The position numbers and the translations under genes are program-made. This document shows, one piece after another, positions 18,833 to 29,300 of a stretch of DNA of 64,000 nucleotides. Origin of the DNA: Clostridium ljungdahlii (lineage in GTDB: Bacteria > Bacillota > Clostridia > Clostridiales > Clostridiaceae); NCBI RefSeq assembly GCF_001636845.1, contig NZ_LITT01000058.1, positions 1-64,000 of the forward strand, given 5' to 3'. The notes under the pieces were generated by a model. It saw nothing but the letters and a program-made list of their open reading frames with translations, was not told the origin of the DNA and searched no databases. The first letter of the stretch is position 1, and every line of letters starts with the position of its first letter.

Positions 18833-20752
18833 ATGTCATCAATGGATTTTGTAAGAGTATCTGCAGCATGTCCTTTAACAAATGTAGCAGATATAGAATT
18901 TAACTTAAATAATATAAAGCTTTGTATAGATAGAGCTCTAGAGCAAAAATCAAAGCTTGTAGTCTTTCCAGAGCTTTGTATAACCTCATATACTTGTGCA
19001 GATCTTTTTGAACAGCAGCTGCTTTTGGAGAAATCTGTAGAAGCTTTAAAAAAGCTGTGTGATTACTCAAAAGACATAGACATACTAATAGCTGTAGGGG
19101 CACCTCTTACATATAATTGCTGTCTTTATAATTGTGCATACATAATATTTCGGGGCAGTATTCTAGGTATTGTTCCTAAAAGTTATATTCCAAATTATGA
19201 GGAGTTTTACGAAAAAAGATGGTTTACAGAAGGACTAAAGGTTATAGATAAGAAAGTTAACTTTTATTTTCAGGAAGATATTCCATTTGGAACAAACTTG
19301 ATATTTACCTGTGGTAATTTTAAATTTGGAATTGAAATATGTGAAGATCTATGGACAGTAGTTCCTCCAAGTAGTTATTTATGTCTTATGGGTGCAAACA
19401 TTATAGGAAACCTCTCTGCATCTAATGAAGTCGTAAGTAAATCCACTTATAGAAGAAATTTAATATCATCTCAAAGTGCCAGATGCATGTGTTCTTATAT
19501 ATATTCATCTTGTGGAGTATTTGAATCTTCTACAGATTTAGTGTTTAGTGGGGATATGTGTATTTCTGAAAATGGAGCAATTCTAAAATCTGGTGAAAGA
19601 TTTAAAAGAGAAAATCAAGTTATTTCTACAATTGTAGATTTAGGACGATTAGCTGCGCAGCGTTTAAGAAATGTAAGCTTTAGGGACAGCATAAAGTTAT
19701 TTTTGGAGAAACCTATAGAAGTGAAATTTCAATTTGAAACTATGGACTATGGAAAATTTGATAGAGCTGTTGACAAACATCCTTTTGTACCCTCAGGTAA
19801 AGATGAAAGGGAAATTAGATGTAGGGAAATATTTAATATACAAACTTCTGCTCTTGCTAAAAGAGTAAGTCATACTAATTTAAAAAGAGCGGTTATAGGT
19901 ATATCTGGTGGACTTGATTCTACCTTGGCCTTGCTTGTTACAGTGAAAACCTTTGACATGTTGAATATCTCGAGAGACAATATAATAACTGTTACTATGC
20001 CAGGATTTGGTACTACAGATAGAACTTATAATAATGCGGTAGATTTGTGTAAAAGTTTAAGAACAGAACTTAGAGAAATAAACATAGTAGATGCATGTCT
20101 CCAACATTTTAAAGATATATCCCACGATAGAGAGATACACGATGTAACTTATGAGAATGTTCAGGCAAGAGAGAGAACACAGATTATAATGGACATAGCA
20201 AATAAAGAAGGTGGACTTGTAATTGGAACAGGTGATCTTTCTGAGCTGGCACTTGGATGGTGCACTTACAACGGCGATCATATGTCTATGTATGGTGTGA
20301 ATTGTTCCATACCTAAAACATTGGTAAGATATTTAGTAAGATATGTAGCAGATAAAGAAGTATCAAAAAATATATCGGATATTTTGATAGACATACTTGA
20401 TACTCCAGTAAGTCCAGAGCTTTTGCCTAAAGATAAAAATGGAAAGATAGCACAGAAAACAGAAGATATAGTAGGACCATATGAGCTTCATGACTTTTTC
20501 TTGTATTATTTTGTTAGACATAGTTATTCGCCTGAGAAGATATTGTTTTTGGCAAAACAAGCTTTTAAAAATGATTATGATAATGATGTTATTTGTAAAT
20601 GGTTAAAAGTATTTACAAAAAGATTTTTTACTCAGCAATTCAAGAGATCTGCAATTCCAGATGGACCTAAGGTAGGTACTGTAAGTTTATCTCCTAGAGG
20701 AGATTGGAGAATGCCTTCAGATGCTAGCTTTAATTTATGGATGCAAAAATAA
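18833..20752 (+). CDS. nadE: Glutamine-dependent NAD+ synthetase
   Basis: This two-domain enzyme of 639 residues completes NAD biosynthesis by amidating nicotinate adenine dinucleotide with Gln-derived ammonia. The N-terminal nitrilase-type glutaminase has its triad in VFPELCITSY (Glu), GIVPKSYIPNYEEFYEKRWF (Lys) and GIEICEDLW (Cys). The C-terminal synthetase has the pyrophosphate loop GISGGLDSTLALL near residue 359. Length and domain order are normal. GGGAGG precedes the ATG at 18833. It appears monocistronic. Confidence 0.95.
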   Translation: MSSMDFVRVSAACPLTNVADIEFNLNNIKLCIDRALEQKSKLVVFPELCITSYTCADLFEQQLLLEKSVEALKKLCDYSKDIDILIAVGAPLTYNCCLYNCAYIIFRGSILGIVPKSYIPNYEEFYEKRWFTEGLKVIDKKVNFYFQEDIPFGTNLIFTCGNFKFGIEICEDLWTVVPPSSYLCLMGANIIGNLSASNEVVSKSTYRRNLISSQSARCMCSYIYSSCGVFESSTDLVFSGDMCISENGAILKSGERFKRENQVISTIVDLGRLAAQRLRNVSFRDSIKLFLEKPIEVKFQFETMDYGKFDRAVDKHPFVPSGKDEREIRCREIFNIQTSALAKRVSHTNLKRAVIGISGGLDSTLALLVTVKTFDMLNISRDNIITVTMPGFGTTDRTYNNAVDLCKSLRTELREINIVDACLQHFKDISHDREIHDVTYENVQARERTQIIMDIANKEGGLVIGTGDLSELALGWCTYNGDHMSMYGVNCSIPKTLVRYLVRYVADKEVSKNISDILIDILDTPVSPELLPKDKNGKIAQKTEDIVGPYELHDFFLYYFVRHSYSPEKILFLAKQAFKNDYDNDVICKWLKVFTKRFFTQQFKRSAIPDGPKVGTVSLSPRGDWRMPSDASFNLWMQK

Positions 20753-20845
20753 AATTTTTATAAAATAAGCTTTATTGATCAATAGATATAGTATACTATT
20801 TATAATATAAAGATAGAAAAATTTTGATAGGGGGTTGGAATTTAC

Positions 20846-21271
20846 ATGTTTAATATTATTCTATGGACTGTAATTGGTTTAGTAGCCCTATTTGTAGACA
20901 TGGTAACTAGTGCTTTCCTATTTGTATGGTTTACTATAGGAGCAATTGCTGCCATTGTAGCAGGAATATTAAAATATTCCTTTATAGTTCAACTTATAGT
21001 ATTTTTAGTAGTTAGCATAGTGCTTACAGTTGTTTGTTATCCCATAGTTAAAAAGAATATTAAAAAATCTATAAAACCTACTTTGCTTAGGGAAAAAACT
21101 TATGTGGGAAAGAAGGTTATTATAGATAAGGAAATGGCAAAGAATAATGGAATAAGGATTGATGGAGTATACTGGAATATAAAGAACGAAGGATATAATA
21201 TTAAGGATGGAGATACCGTAAAGATAATTGGAATGGAAGGAAATAAAGTTATTATAAAAAAGGAGATGTAA
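20846..21271 (+). CDS. NfeD-like membrane protein
   Basis: This small protein has 141 residues. Hydrophobic helices fill residues 1-75, followed by a C-terminal OB-fold-like beta domain (about 85-141, VGKKVIIDKEM ... DGDTVKIIGMEGNKVII) as in short NfeD proteins. Five bases separate it from the SPFH gene, and NfeD and SPFH/stomatin partners are a classic pair thought to organise membrane microdomains. A good RBS (AGGGGG) precedes the ATG. Confidence 0.88.
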   Translation: MFNIILWTVIGLVALFVDMVTSAFLFVWFTIGAIAAIVAGILKYSFIVQLIVFLVVSIVLTVVCYPIVKKNIKKSIKPTLLREKTYVGKKVIIDKEMAKNNGIRIDGVYWNIKNEGYNIKDGDTVKIIGMEGNKVIIKKEM

Positions 21272-21275
21272 ATAT

Positions 21276-22214
21276 ATGATAAGTAAAATTTTTATTTTGA
21301 TTGTACTTGTAGCCATTATTGCAGTTATAGTTTCTTCTATGAAGGTAGTAAACACTGGTTATGTAACTATTATAGAGAGATTTGGACAATTTCATAGAGT
21401 ATTGGAACCAGGATGGCATTTTCTAATTCCTTTTGCTGATTTTGCAAGAAGAAAGGTTTCAAATAAACAGCAGATACTGGATATTGAACCTCAAAGTGTC
21501 ATAACTAAAGATAATGTAAAGATATCTATTGATAATGTTATTTTTTACAAGATATTAAGTGCTAAGGATGCTGTGTATAATATAGAGGATTACAAAGCAG
21601 GTATAGTTTTTTCGACTATAACCAATATGAGAAATATTGTAGGAGATATGACTTTAGATGAAGTACTCTCTGGAAGAGATAAAATAAATGCAGAACTTTT
21701 AAAAGTAGTAGATGATATAACAGATGCCTACGGCATAAAAATATTATCTGTAGAAATTAAAAACATTATTCCACCAGCTGAGATTCAGCAAGCCATGGAA
21801 AAACAGATGAAGGCAGAACGTGATAAAAGGGCTGTTATACTTCAGGCAGAAGGTCAAAAACAGAGTGATATAGCAAGAGCTGAGGGTGAAAAGCAAGCCA
21901 AAATACTGCAAGCCGAAGCTGAAAAGGAAGCAAATATAAGAAGGGCTGAAGGATTGAGACAATCTCAAATGCTGGAGGCAGAAGGTAAAGCAAAGGCAAT
22001 AGAATCTGTAGCAGAAGCACAGTCTAAGGCAATTCACCTTGTTAATAGGGCTATAATTGATTCAGGTACAGATGAAAAGGTAATAGCACTTAAACAAGTA
22101 GAAGCATTGAAAGAAATGGCTAAAAATCCAGCAAATAAATTGATATTGCCAAATGAGTCAATTTCTTCTCTTGGCAATATGGCAGCTATAGCAGATATGA
22201 TTCAGAAGAAATAA
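21276..22214 (+). CDS. SPFH/Band 7 protein (paraslipin/QmcA-like)
   Basis: This 312-residue protein has one N-terminal membrane anchor (3-20), an SPFH domain with GYVTIIERFGQFHRVLEPGW and VSNKQQILDIEPQ, and a long Ala/Glu/Lys/Gln-rich coiled coil (about 170-255). A conserved tail contains LILPNESISSLGNMAAI. Length and order fit the paraslipin subgroup, which forms large rings at the cytoplasmic membrane. It is in an operon with the nfeD-like gene. Repeat A copy 2 begins 27 bases after the stop. Confidence 0.92.
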   Translation: MISKIFILIVLVAIIAVIVSSMKVVNTGYVTIIERFGQFHRVLEPGWHFLIPFADFARRKVSNKQQILDIEPQSVITKDNVKISIDNVIFYKILSAKDAVYNIEDYKAGIVFSTITNMRNIVGDMTLDEVLSGRDKINAELLKVVDDITDAYGIKILSVEIKNIIPPAEIQQAMEKQMKAERDKRAVILQAEGQKQSDIARAEGEKQAKILQAEAEKEANIRRAEGLRQSQMLEAEGKAKAIESVAEAQSKAIHLVNRAIIDSGTDEKVIALKQVEALKEMAKNPANKLILPNESISSLGNMAAIADMIQKK

Positions 22215-22240
22215 TCTTTATATAGAATTTCTAAATGAAA

Positions 22241-22465
22241 AGTCAACTTATACTTAAATCATATAATGACAAATTTCATCACGTTAAAAACTTTAATAAG
22301 TCTAAAGTTCAGTATTTTGAAAATCTAAAGGAACTTAGATAAACTCGTGCCTCAAACATATCTAAGCTCCTAAGATTTTCTAAAATACTTCACTAAGACT
22401 TATGGAAAAGTTTTTAAATGTTCCTTCAATTTTGTCATTATATGTTATGTATAAGTTTGAATTTT
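22241..22465 (+). repeat. Structured intergenic element A, copy 2 (diverged)
   Basis: It has the same fold as copy 1 with largely different arm sequences. Outer AACTTATAC pairs with GTATAAGTT and ATGACAAAT with ATTTTGTCAT. AATAAGTCT pairs with AGACTTAT, AGTATTTTGAAAATCT with AGATTTTCTAAAATACT, and GGAACTTAGAT with ATCTAAGCTCC. The apical loop AAACTCGTGCCTCAAACA is nearly unchanged. Base changes in one arm are matched in the other relative to copies 1, 3 and 4. Confidence 0.85.
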
Positions 22466-22738
22466 AATTGGAAACCCTATAGGTTATAAAGTTTAAAGTT
22501 AAATCTATAATTATTTAAAAGTGCTTATTATAAACCTCAGTTGTATTTATAACTTTAGAATTTAAATCAAACTGGCAATTTGGATAAGCTTATTTGGATA
22601 AGTTTAATTGTAGAGTTAACTATCTATATAGGTAGTTGAATTCAAAATTAGTTAGTAACTTTAGTTAAAGGTTAAAAAATTGTAGTTTGAGAGATTATAT
22701 ACTTTTAAATTGATAATTGAAATATGGGGGAAGTTTGT
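22466..22738 (+). other. Gap between element A copy 2 and the response regulator gene
   Basis: AT-rich. It contains GGTTATAAAGTTTAAAG and a later TTTATAACTTTAGAA that can pair, GGATAAG(C/T)TTA repeated at about 22583-22606, and AATTGTAGAGTTAACTATCTATA (22605-22627). The last is shared with the sequence after copy 1 at 16256-16278. No gene is seen. Confidence 0.5.
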
Positions 22739-23425
22739 GTGAAAAAGGTTTTAATAGTAGAAGATGAAGCTTCTATAAGGGGATTTTTAAAAATAAATTT
22801 TAAAAGAAACAAGTTTATAGTGATAGAAGCAAGTTCGGGAGAAAGAGCTTTAGAAAAGGCAAGAGCTGAAAATCCAATAGTTACAATATTAGATGTAATG
22901 CTTCCTGGAATGGATGGATTCAAGACTTGTGAAATACTTAGAAGAGAATTTCCTAAAATGGGTATAGTAATGCTTACAGCAAGAAGTCAGGATATGGACA
23001 AGATAATGGGTTTTGGATTTGGAGCAGATGACTATGTAATAAAACCTTTTAATCCCCAAGAGCTAATAGCTAGAGTAAATGCACTTTTGAGGAGAATAGG
23101 AATACAAAGTGATAGTAAAAATGAAGTGCTTGTATCGGGTCAATTTAAAATAGACGAAGGAGCTATGAAAGTCTATAGCAATGGACAGGAATTAGAACTT
23201 ACCCCAAAAGAATATATGTTAATGAAAATATTTATAGAAAATCAAGGAAAAGCTTTAAATAGGAATGAACTTTTAAATCTTGTCTGGGGATATAGTTATC
23301 CAGGAGATGCAAAAATAGTTGATGTAAATATTAGAAGGCTTAGAGAGAAGATAGAAGAAAATTCTTCAAAGCCAAAGTATATTGAGACTGTTTGGGGAGT
23401 AGGGTATAGATGGAGAAAAGAATAA
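22739..23425 (+). CDS. OmpR/PhoB-family response regulator
   Basis: This 228-residue two-domain regulator has a receiver (1-115) with acidic pocket VEDE, phospho-acceptor in TILDVMLPGMDG and Lys in VIKPFNPQEL. A winged-helix DNA-binding domain follows (about 130-228, LTPKEYMLMKIF ... YIETVWGVGYRW). I prefer the GTG at 22739, which has GGGGGAA just upstream; an ATG at 22724 overlaps that site. The kinase gene follows after one base, so they form a two-component pair. The signal is unknown. Confidence 0.92.
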   Translation: MKKVLIVEDEASIRGFLKINFKRNKFIVIEASSGERALEKARAENPIVTILDVMLPGMDGFKTCEILRREFPKMGIVMLTARSQDMDKIMGFGFGADDYVIKPFNPQELIARVNALLRRIGIQSDSKNEVLVSGQFKIDEGAMKVYSNGQELELTPKEYMLMKIFIENQGKALNRNELLNLVWGYSYPGDAKIVDVNIRRLREKIEENSSKPKYIETVWGVGYRWRKE

Positions 23426-23426
23426 T

Positions 23427-24820
23427 ATGTTAAATGGGATAAAGGAAAGAATGATAGGAAGCTACCTATTTATAATAATTTTTACTGTAGTGATAATTGA
23501 ATCTTTTTTGATATTCTCCATTAGCAGATACTATTATAAAAATATGGAGAATATGGTTTCTAATCAGATAAAGGTTTCCGTAGATTTTTATAATAGCTAT
23601 CTAGCTTCTTCCAGTTTGAAAAAAACATAAGTGACAATGCGGATATATTTTGGAAAAATACTTCTGCAGAAGTTCAAGTAATAGATGTTTCAGGAAGAAT
23701 GCTTATGGATTCTATAGGAAACTTTATACCTGGTAAAGTGAAGGGGGAAGACATAAAAGATGCTTTAAATGGAGAATTAGGTATTTCTATAGAAGCAGAT
23801 AAAAAAACTAGTGAAAAAGTGTTGTATGTATCTAAAGCCCTAAAATCTAATGGAAAAGTTGAAGGAGTGCTTAGATTTGTTACTTCTCTTTCAGAAGTGG
23901 ACATCATAATAAAAAAGATATCTTTTATGCTCATATTTATAGGAATTGCAGTAATAATAATGGCAGGAATTATAAGTGTGTTTATTTCAAACAGTATAAC
24001 AAGACCGGTGAGAGAGGTTACAGCTATGGCAAGAAAAATGGCTAGTGGAAGATTTAATGAGAGAATTGAAAAAAAGAGGAATGATGAGATAGGGGAACTA
24101 TTTGATGCATTAAATTTTATGGCAGATGAAATATTAAAAAATGAGAAGATAAAGAATGAATTTGTAGCCTCTGTATCCCACGAGCTCAGGACTCCACTTA
24201 CATCTATAAAGGGATGGGCTTCTACTATGAGAACTGGAGATTTCAGTGATAGGGAAGAATTAGAAAATGGACTTGAGATAATAGAAAACGAAAGTGATAG
24301 GCTAACTAAAATGGTAGAAGAACTTTTAGACTTTTCTAAATTTGTATCTGGTAAAATTACACTAAAAAAAGATTATATAGATATAAGAAATACTATAGAA
24401 TATATAAAAAAACAGTTTTCTCTAAGGGCATGGCGACAAAATATAAACTTTTCTGTAAAAGTTCAGGATAACATGCCTTTGGTTTTACTGGATGAAAATA
24501 GAATTAAACAGGTGCTTAACAATTTGCTAGACAATGCTTTTAAATTTACACAAGAAGGTGGAAAGGTAAATTTAAAGGCTTTCATGAGAGATGAAAGCTT
24601 AATTATGATAGTAGGTGATACTGGAATCGGGATACCTGAAGATGAACTTCCAAGAGTCACTGAGAAGTTTTTTAAAGGCAAAAGTGACAAGTGCAGCAAT
24701 GGAATAGGATTATCAATATGTAAAGAAATAGTTTCACTTCATGGAGGAAAAATTGAGATAACAAGTGAACTGGTTAAGGGAACTGAAATAACTTTAACCA
24801 TTCCATTAGAAGACAGCTAG
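23427..24820 (+). CDS. Sensor histidine kinase, frameshifted near residue 66
   Basis: Two frames add up to about 464 residues: one membrane helix (about 12-32), an extracellular sensor region, a second helix (about 155-180), then HAMP. HisKA follows, with phospho-acceptor in ASVSHELRTPLTSIKGW, and a HATPase domain with DNAFKFT and GIGIPEDELP. The first frame ends at 23630 after LKKT. The second frame is open upstream and would read KKNISDNADIFW if one A were added to, or slippage occurred in, the run of seven A at 23619-23625. This could be a real mutation, slippage or a sequencing error; the rest of the gene is intact. It is coupled with the upstream regulator. Confidence 0.85.
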
Positions 24821-24842
24821 AATTTTAGAAAAGGTGATATTT

Positions 24843-26288
24843 TTGAAAAAGCTTACTGTGCTTATTGGTATTTTAGTTGTATGTATAGTATTTGTAGTGT
24901 ATAAAAATATAAATTCTTCTCTTAATCCCAATATTGTTCCCGTAAAGAATATAAATTTACCTATTGCAGGAACGTGGATTTTAGATAAATATGTATTTAC
25001 AGGTGACTCTTCTATTTCTGAGGATAAGGCTAAAAGTATGTTAGGTGAAAAGGCTGAATTCAGTGATAAGGGAGTATACTTTGATAATTTGATATGTAAA
25101 AATCCTAGTTTTAAAGTAAAAGTTTTGGGTAGTAAGGATTATTTTCAAAGTAATTTTAAAATTGACCCTTCTTCCATAGGAATAAATGAAAAGTATGTAA
25201 AAGTGGTTACTGTGTCTTCTGAAGATAATTTTTTTGATGAATTCATTCAGATAAATAGAAATGTAATGTTAAAGTTTACAGATGGAATAATATTTTTTTT
25301 CGTTAAGGATGGCACACAAATAAATGATTTTGGATTTAAAAATATAGATAAAAATAATTCTAAGCTTATAATTCCAAAGAGTCAAAAAGAGATGAATTCT
25401 AAATCTGGATTGTTCTTAGGACTTAAATGTATTGATGAGTCGGGACTAGGGTATAATTATAGAACTTTGTGGATAAGTTCTTCATATGGGAAGATTATGC
25501 CTATTGTGAATATAAAAGATTTAGTAATTCCAAGGAAAAGTGGATTTTGGAAGGTTGGAGTAAAAAAAGTATGGGAAAAAGGTGTGAAAAAGGATATTGT
25601 TTGGGGCGAGACCCTTGGAAACAACAAAACTTCAAGAATTAAGTATCGCAGTATTTCTGGGATTAGCAGCGAAATATTATTTGTAGGTGAAGAATATATT
25701 TCTATGGATGACAGAAAAGTTTATAATGATGATGATGGTGATCAAAGATTTGAAAGAGGAGATTTTAGTGTACTTCCTCTAGATAATTTTAATGGAAATA
25801 AGATGGATTTTTCTAAAGCTTTTGGGGATGATGCAGGAAGTAGGTTAAAATATAGTGCAGATTTATATTTAAAAAAGATGAACTTAAGCAAAAATAAAAT
25901 AGATGAAAATAAGCTGCAAACTAATTGGTCTGTGGCTAGGAGAAGTGGAAGATGGATGCTAAGAGGAGGAATCCCCTATGGTGATTTTGATGTGATGTAT
26001 GCAGCGCCTACAATTTTAACTGATTATGATGATTTATATCCATCATTTGATGTAATAAAAAAAGAGATACCAGATGCAGTAGATGCATATACTTCTCCAA
26101 ATAAGGACTTTATAGTTGTCTTAACTGAAACTAAGTTAAAAATCTATTCTTTAAATAATAAAAAAATAGGCAAACTAGACAGGGAGTTTGACTTAAAAAA
26201 TGGAGAAACAGCAGTTATGTCTCAGTGGTCATTAGGAAGTTATGTAGATGAATGGAATAAATTAATTAAGAATATGAAGAAAAACTAA
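24843..26288 (+). CDS. Hypothetical membrane-anchored extracellular protein
   Basis: I do not recognise a named family. The 481 residues start with KKLTVLIGILVVCIVFVVYK, an uncleaved anchor or signal segment, and the rest is soluble and beta-rich, with GTWILDKYVFTGD near the mature N-terminus. I chose TTG 24843, which has AAAGGTG just upstream, over a GTG at 24834 that is part of that site. It lies 22 bases after the kinase gene in the same direction, so it may sense the signal or be a target of that two-component system. This is inference from position only. Confidence 0.75.
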   Translation: MKKLTVLIGILVVCIVFVVYKNINSSLNPNIVPVKNINLPIAGTWILDKYVFTGDSSISEDKAKSMLGEKAEFSDKGVYFDNLICKNPSFKVKVLGSKDYFQSNFKIDPSSIGINEKYVKVVTVSSEDNFFDEFIQINRNVMLKFTDGIIFFFVKDGTQINDFGFKNIDKNNSKLIIPKSQKEMNSKSGLFLGLKCIDESGLGYNYRTLWISSSYGKIMPIVNIKDLVIPRKSGFWKVGVKKVWEKGVKKDIVWGETLGNNKTSRIKYRSISGISSEILFVGEEYISMDDRKVYNDDDGDQRFERGDFSVLPLDNFNGNKMDFSKAFGDDAGSRLKYSADLYLKKMNLSKNKIDENKLQTNWSVARRSGRWMLRGGIPYGDFDVMYAAPTILTDYDDLYPSFDVIKKEIPDAVDAYTSPNKDFIVVLTETKLKIYSLNNKKIGKLDREFDLKNGETAVMSQWSLGSYVDEWNKLIKNMKKN

Positions 26289-26309
26289 TATTACAGGTGT
26301 GTGATTATT

Positions 26310-29300
26310 ATGAGCATAAGGTTTATATATGGAAGGGCAGGAAGTGGAAAAAGTTATTATTGCCTTCAGAGCATAAAAAAGAGAATAGAAGAAAATGAAA
26401 ATAGAAATCTCATACTTTTAGTACCTGAACAATTTTCTTTTCAAGCAGAAAAAAATTTATTAAAATCAGTGGGACAAAAGGGGATGTTAAAAGCTCAGGT
26501 ATTGAGTTTTAAGAGAGCTGCAGAAAGAGTGTTTGGTGAAGTAGGTGGTGGTACAAGAAAACATGTAAATGATTCAGGAAAAGCTATACTTCTCTATGAA
26601 ATAATAGAGAGGAATAAAAAGAAATTAAAAGTATTTGGGAAATCTACTAAGAAACAAGGCTTTGTAAATATGATTTCAGATATAATAACTGAATTAAAAA
26701 AGTATGACATATCACTTAAACTTTTACAAGATAGCTTGGATAGAATAGAAAATATAAATCTGAAAAACAAGTTAGAAGATATAATAATAATTTACTCGGA
26801 GTTTCAGGAGAGACTTCATAAGAATTATATAGATTCTGAGGATATACTATCCCTGCTATATGAAAAACTTGATAGATCTAATTTTTTTAACAATGCGGAA
26901 GTATGGATTGATGAATTTTATAGTTTTACGCCGCAGGAATATAAAGTGCTGGAAAAGATTATATGTAAATCATATAGGACAAATATAACCTTATGTACAG
27001 ATATTTTAAGTGAGAATTCCTCTCTTGAAAGTATGGACTTATTTTTACCTACAAAAATCACCGAAAAAAAACTTTTAGAAATAGCTAAAAATAATAATAT
27101 AGCTTATGACAAACCAATAGCATTAAAATGCAATTCTTACGGTAGATTTAAAGGTAATGCAGAGCTTGGACATCTAGAACGATATATATTTTCTTATCCT
27201 TACAAAACTTATAAAAGATCAAATTCAAGCATAAGGATATTTAAAGCCTTAAATAAATATACTGAAGTGGAAAATAGTGCTCGGGACATATTAAGAATGT
27301 GCAGGGATGAAGGTTTTAGATTTAGAGATATTTCAGTTGTAACAGGAGATTTAGATGGATATGAAAATATTATAAAAGCTGTGTTTAATCAATATAATAT
27401 ACCTTATTTTATAGATAAAAAAAGAGAAATTGATGATAATCCTATTATAATTTTAATAATTTCAGCTGTAGAAATACTTTCAAAAAATTGGTCTTATGAA
27501 GCTGTATTTAGATATTTAAAAACGGGACTTTTGAATTTAGAATTTGATGAAATAGATATGTTAGAAAATTATGTGCTTGCCAATGGAATAAGGGGAAAAA
27601 AATGGGTTGATCCAAATCCGTGGAATTATAGAATAAACTATGGAAATTTTGATGAAGAAATATCTGAAGAAGAGACAGAATATTTAAAAAAGGTAAATTG
27701 TATAAGGGATAAAGTTAGAGAACCTATTTTAAAGCTTTCACGGGATATAAAAGGTAAGAAAACAGGACAACAGATGTGTGAAGGACTATATAATTTTTTG
27801 ATCAATTTAGAGGTGCCAGAAAAAGTGGAGGCACTTATAAAGGAATTTAGAAATACTTCTAAATTAGATAAAGCAAATGAGTATAGCCAAATATGGAATA
27901 TAGTAGTAGATATATTAGATCAAATAGCAGTTGTTATAGGAGATGAATCCATTGGAATGGAGCTATTTAGTGAGGTGCTTGCAAATGGCTTTTCTCAATA
28001 TAAAATAGGAGTAATTCCTGCATCTTTAGACCAAGTTTTAGTCAGTAGTGTAACCAGGCTAAGAAGTCATGATGTAAGAATACTTTATATTGTTGGGGTT
28101 AACGATGGAATATTTCCAGCATCTATATCTGCAGATGGAGTATTTACAGATGAAGACAGGGATGAACTGAGGAAAAGAGGAATGGAACTTGCAAAAGATA
28201 CTAGAAGCAGGGCTTTTGAAGAACAACTTTTAGTATATGGAATACTTACTAAAGCAGATAAATATTTAACATTAAGCTATTCAATGAGTGATGAAGAAGG
28301 AAAAAGTAAAAGACAATCTATTGTCATATCTGTTATAAAAAAATTATTTCCTAAGATTCAAGAAGAAAGTAATTTAAAAGGTATTTTGGGAGAAAAAGCA
28401 GGAATAGAGGCCGTAAATGGACCTAAAGATACATTTAATGAATTGATTTCAAATATAAGAAGAAGCATAGAAGATAACAATTCTGTAGATCCACTTTGGA
28501 TTAACGTATATAGATGGTATAAAAATGATCCTAGTTGGAGTAAGAAGGTTGAAACTGTTTTAAAAGGATTTTCTTATAACAACTATATTGAAATTTTGGA
28601 TAAAAGTAAAGTTAGAAGACTTTATGGAAGCCACTTGAATATAAGTGTCTCAAGATTAGAGAAATTTTCGCAGTGCCCTTTTGCATATTTTGTACAGTAT
28701 GGACTTAAAGTCGAAGATAGAAAAATGTATAATTTAAGTTCTCCAGATTTGGGAAGCTTTATGCATGATATACTTAAAAAGTTTTCCATACAGTTAAAAG
28801 AAAAAAAGTTAACCTGGAATGATATAGATAGGGATTGGTGTGAGGAAAATGTAAAAGTTGTAGTAGATAGTACTTTAAGTGGTATACCAGGGTCTATATT
28901 GAACAGTTCAAAGAAGTATAAACATATTACAGATAATTTAAAAAAAATACTTACAAGGTCAGTATGTCTTATAGCAGAACATATGAAAAGAGGTAAGTTT
29001 GTACCAAGAGCTTATGAACTTTCTTTTGGAGATTCTGGAGATATACCTCCTATTTCAATAAAACTTCACTCGGGAGAAGAAGTTAGTCTCATAGGTAGAG
29101 TAGATAGAATAGATTTATTAGAGCAGGATTCAGTTGTATATCTTAGAATAATAGACTACAAATCTGGCACAAAAGAATTTAAGCTGTCAGACATATATTA
29201 TGGTTTTCAAATGCAGCTTTTAATATATTTGGATGCCATACTTGCGGAGCTGGATGAAAAATTTAATAAAGAAGGTATACCGGGAGGAATATTATATTTT

